Below, one piece after another: positions 6,267 to 8,068 of a stretch of 8,068 nt of DNA (position 1 is the first letter of the stretch; every line of letters starts with the position of its first letter). Where the stretch lies: contig JAGHAJ010000177.1 of NCBI GenBank assembly GCA_021161545.1, forward strand, positions 1 to 8,068. The letters run 5' to 3'. Position numbers and translations under genes: made by a program. The notes under the pieces were generated by a model. It saw nothing but the letters and a program-made list of their open reading frames with translations, ran no database searches and was not told the origin of the DNA. Origin of the DNA: Synergistota bacterium. GTDB taxonomy: Bacteria; Synergistota; JAGHAJ01.

Positions 6267-6294
6267 TTGACACCATTGAATACAGTGGTATAAT
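6267..6294 (+). promoter_or_regulatory. Near-consensus sigma-70/sigma-A promoter for the mutase gene
   Basis: TTGACA (6267-6272) and TATAAT (6289-6294) are both perfect hexamers, separated by 16 bp, with TGG before the -10 giving an extended -10. The predicted start is near 6301, about 158 nt upstream of the GTG of the mutase gene. It lies 20 bp after the stop of the Nudix gene, so the mutase is its own transcription unit. A promoter this strong in front of a metabolic gene suggests that control acts downstream or through a repressor. Confidence 0.85.
6272..6289 (+). promoter_or_regulatory. Imperfect palindrome inside the mutase promoter spacer (candidate operator)
   Basis: ACCATTG (6272-6278) and CAGTGGT (6283-6289) form an inverted repeat with 6 of 7 positions paired around AATA, centred between 6280 and 6281. 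It touches the last base of the -35 and the first base of the -10, so a bound dimer would block RNA polymerase. The regulator is not known from this window; a GntR-, TetR- or MerR-class protein would be conceivable. Confidence 0.4.
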
Positions 6295-6318
6295 AATTTA
6301 AGGGTTGCATTTGAATAC
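6276..6318 (+). repeat. Short direct repeat TTGAATAC flanking the mutase transcription start
   Basis: TTGAATAC occurs at 6276-6283 within the promoter spacer and again at 6311-6318, about 10 bases after the predicted start, 35 bp apart. The flanks are partly alike (ATTGAATACAG and TTTGAATACGAG). It could be a duplicated binding site, but eight bases in AT-rich DNA can repeat by chance. Confidence 0.25.
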
Positions 6319-6410
6319 GAGAGTAAATTCTGATAATAGGATTGGTTTTATGGAGTGAGAGTGTTTATCCCTGAGGCCTGGCAGCTACATGTTGGGATAG
6401 GAGGGATAGA

Positions 6411-6434
6411 GCCTGGCAGAAGGGCCAGGCTTTT
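6411..6434 (+). terminator. Terminator-like hairpin in the mutase leader
   Basis: GCCTGGC (6411-6417) pairs perfectly with GCCAGGC (6424-6430) around a six-base loop (AGAAGG), extendable by A6410-T6431, and is followed by TTTTGATTT. The stem is GC-rich and the T-run is short and interrupted, so termination would be partial. It sits 28 bases before the GTG of the mutase, upstream of the ribosome site, which fits attenuation rather than the end of a gene. Confidence 0.45.
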
Positions 6435-6444
6435 GATTTATGGG

Positions 6445-6450
6445 AGGAGG
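6445..6450 (+). promoter_or_regulatory. Strong ribosome binding site of the mutase gene
   Basis: AGGAGG lies in the purine run 6442-6453 and is 8 nt before GTG 6459. It fixes the start, since no other start codon in this frame follows the in-frame stop at 6372-6374. Confidence 0.8.
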
Positions 6451-6458
6451 GGGTTAAA

Positions 6459-8068
6459 GTGTTCAAAGAAGAAGAGCTTCAAAAGATTTCTCAAAAACGT
6501 GGAGAATGGGAAGAAAAAACTAAGAAAGTATTGCAGAAGCATCCTGAGATGAGGGATAGTTTTCGTACCCTTTCTGAGATACCTGTAGAGAGGGTGTACA
6601 CCCCTGAGCATGTAAAGGACATGGACTATGTGGAGGACTTGGGCTTTCCCGGTGACTACCCTTATACTCGTGGTGTCCAACCAACAATGTATAGAGGAAG
6701 GCTGTGGACACTGAGGGAATATGCTGGCTTTGCTACTGCTGAAGAGTCAAATAAAAGGTACAAGTATCTTATAGAACAGGGGCAGATGGGGTTAAGTGTT
6801 GCTTTCGACTTACCTACGCAGATAGGATATGACTCTGATCATCCTATGGCACATGGAGAGGTTGGTAAGGTGGGTGTTGCGATTGACTCTCTCAAAGATA
6901 TGGAGATATTATTTGATGGCATTCCTCTGGATAAAGTGAGTACTTCCATGACAATAAATGCACCGGCTACAGTAATATGGGCCATGTATATTGCCGTTGC
7001 TGAGAAGCAGGGAGTTCCCATGGAGAAACTCAGGGGGACAATTCAGAATGACATTTTGAAAGAGTACATAGCGCGTGGAACTTATATTTTCCCTCCAGAG
7101 CCTTCTTTGAAACTTATAAGGGATACATTTGAGTTCGGGACTCAGAAGGTACCACTCTGGAATACAATAAGCATAAGCGGGTACCACATAAGGGAAGCAG
7201 GTTCTACTGCAGTTCAAGAGGTAGCTTTTACACTTGCAGATGGTATTGCTTACGTGAATGCTGCTGTCAAAGCAGGTCTTGACCCAAATAAGTTTGGACA
7301 GAGGTTATCTTTCTTTTTCAATGCGCAACAAGACTTTCTTGAGGAAATTGCAAAGTTTAGGGCTGCAAGGAGACTGTGGGCACGTATAATGAGGGAGAGA
7401 TTTGGTGTTACAAATCCAAGAGCACTTACCCTAAGATTTCATACCCAGACTGCAGGAGTTTCTCTAACGGCTCAACAGCCAATGGTAAACATTATTAGGA
7501 CAACGCTTGAAGCCCTTTCCGCGGTGCTTGGAGGTACACAGTCCATGCACACGAACTCTTATGATGAAGCTCTGGCACTTCCTTCTGAGGAATCTGTTAC
7601 AATTGCAATGAGAACTCAACAGGTAATTGCGTATGAATCTGGTGTTACAAACACGGTCGATCCACTTGCAGGCTCTTACTATATTGAATATCTTACTAAC
7701 GAAATAGAGAAGAGGGCAATGGAGTACATAGAGAAGATAGACGAACTTGGAGGAATGCTTGCTGCTATAGAGAAAGGGTATCCTCAGCAAGAAATACAGA
7801 GTAGTGCCTATAACTATCAAAAAGCGGTAGAGAGCGGAGAAAGAATAGTTGTCGGCGTTAATAAGTTCGTTGTAGAAGAGGAGGAGATGCCGAAGAACTT
7901 ACTCAAAGTGAATCCAGAGATAGAGGTTGAGCAAAGTAAGGGGCTTAAAGAACTCAGGGAAGGCAGAGATAATTTGAGAGTTAAGGCAGTACTTGAAGAC
8001 ATAAGGAAGGTTGCGAAAGAAGGCAAAGAAAACCTTATGCCATATTTCATAGAAGCAGTGAAGGCTTA
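6459..8068 (+). CDS. Methylmalonyl-CoA mutase, large (catalytic) subunit of the split type, 3' end outside the window
   Basis: The frame is open from GTG 6459 to the right edge (536 whole codons plus 2 bases). The split-type catalytic subunit is usually about 545-560 residues, so little is missing. It interconverts methylmalonyl-CoA and succinyl-CoA with adenosylcobalamin in propionate and succinate metabolism; the B12-binding domain is a separate small protein, normally encoded downstream. The TIM-barrel hallmarks are [16 protein letters not shown] (about 76-91), [19 protein letters not shown] (about 111-129), [11 protein letters not shown] (193-203), [11 protein letters not shown] (238-248) and [16 protein letters not shown]. 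Tyr78 and Arg206 correspond to Tyr89 and Arg207 of the Propionibacterium enzyme, which hold the methylmalonyl carboxylate. Isobutyryl-CoA mutases differ at these sites, so methylmalonyl-CoA is favoured. Tyr242-His243 are the active-site pair. Expression starts from the strong promoter at 6267-6294 through the structured leader. Confidence 0.93.
   Translation, partial: MFKEEELQKISQKRGEWEEKTKKVLQKHPEMRDSFRTLSEIPVERVYTPEHVKDMDYVEDLGFPGDYPYTRGVQPTMYRGRLWTLREYAGFATAEESNKRYKYLIEQGQMGLSVAFDLPTQIGYDSDHPMAHGEVGKVGVAIDSLKDMEILFDGIPLDKVSTSMTINAPATVIWAMYIAVAEKQGVPMEKLRGTIQNDILKEYIARGTYIFPPEPSLKLIRDTFEFGTQKVPLWNTISISGYHIREAGSTAVQEVAFTLADGIAYVNAAVKAGLDPNKFGQRLSFFFNAQQDFLEEIAKFRAARRLWARIMRERFGVTNPRALTLRFHTQTAGVSLTAQQPMVNIIRTTLEALSAVLGGTQSMHTNSYDEALALPSEESVTIAMRTQQVIAYESGVTNTVDPLAGSYYIEYLTNEIEKRAMEYIEKIDELGGMLAAIEKGYPQQEIQSSAYNYQKAVESGERIVVGVNKFVVEEEEMPKNLLKVNPEIEVEQSKGLKELREGRDNLRVKAVLEDIRKVAKEGKENLMPYFIEAVKA

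Larger units (their letters stand above)
6301..6458 (+). promoter_or_regulatory. Long structured 5' leader of the mutase gene, candidate attenuator or riboswitch of unrecognised class
   Basis: The leader holds two identical copies of GCCTGGCAG (6376-6384 and 6411-6419) and a single complement GCCAGGC (6424-6430), so the downstream strand can pair with either. It also holds two copies of GGGATAG (6394-6400 and 6403-6409), either of which can pair with TTATCCC (6365-6371). Pairing of the first TTATCCC/GGGATAG leaves the upstream GCCTGGC in its loop. If that then pairs with 6424-6430 a pseudoknot forms that excludes the terminator-like hairpin. No match to the B12 box, SAM, glycine, ZTP, c-di-GMP or T-box core motifs was found. 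No convincing small gene is present. Confidence 0.5.

Noticed and set aside
6301-6458. Cobalamin riboswitch upstream of the B12-dependent mutase
   Set aside because: No B12-box core (GCCACTG-like) or the other conserved cobalamin aptamer elements could be found on the + strand.
6355-6552. A 65-codon frame starting GTG in the mutase leader
   Set aside because: Its second half overlaps the well-supported mutase start in another frame, is extreme in Lys/Arg as expected of an out-of-frame reading, and has no recognisable family.
6909-8050. Minus-strand open frames opposite the mutase and other genes
   Set aside because: They lie opposite strongly conserved + strand genes, lack ribosome sites and show no recognisable family motifs.

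Overview
The window is an ordinary-looking stretch of chromosome from an AT-leaning bacterium, with all genes on the + strand. Ile ATA and Arg AGA/AGG codons are frequent and TTG/GTG starts are common, as in many anaerobic and often thermophilic Bacillota- or Synergistota-type bacteria. A LytR-CpsA-Psr wall protein beside yqeK and rsfS, and a split methylmalonyl-CoA mutase, fit such an organism, but the phylum cannot be fixed from this sequence. No mobile element or CRISPR array was seen.

Region 1 (1-3814) is a tightly packed translation, stress and envelope operon. It holds the 3' part of yqeK (HD-domain Ap4A hydrolase family), a LytR-CpsA-Psr envelope ligase with a LytR_C domain, rsfS (ribosomal silencing factor), a DksA/TraR-type zinc-finger protein and gltX (glutamyl-tRNA synthetase). 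Genes abut or overlap. The last 31 nt of gltX, including its stop codon, lie inside a complete tRNA-Gln(CTG) gene with encoded CCA. The GluRS is also short: it lacks about 40 residues where the zinc-binding segment normally sits. A GluRS-type enzyme fused head-to-tail with tRNA-Gln, the substrate that non-discriminating or GluRS2-type enzymes misacylate, is the most striking feature here.

Region 2 (3815-6247) carries psuG and psuK, coupled by an ATGA overlap, which convert pseudouridine to uracil and ribose 5-phosphate. They are followed by a Nudix hydrolase of the ADP-ribose pyrophosphatase type, possibly with its own extended -10 promoter.

Region 3 (6248-8068) has a near-consensus sigma-A promoter (TTGACA, 16 bp, TGn-TATAAT) carrying an imperfect palindrome in its spacer. 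A 158-nt leader follows, with two identical GCCTGGCAG copies competing for one GCCAGGC and a hairpin plus T-rich run, which resembles an attenuator or riboswitch. It leads into the large subunit of methylmalonyl-CoA mutase, which runs off the right edge almost complete.

The leading candidates for something undescribed are the gltX/tRNA-Gln overlap with the zinc-segment-less GluRS, and the mutase leader RNA.
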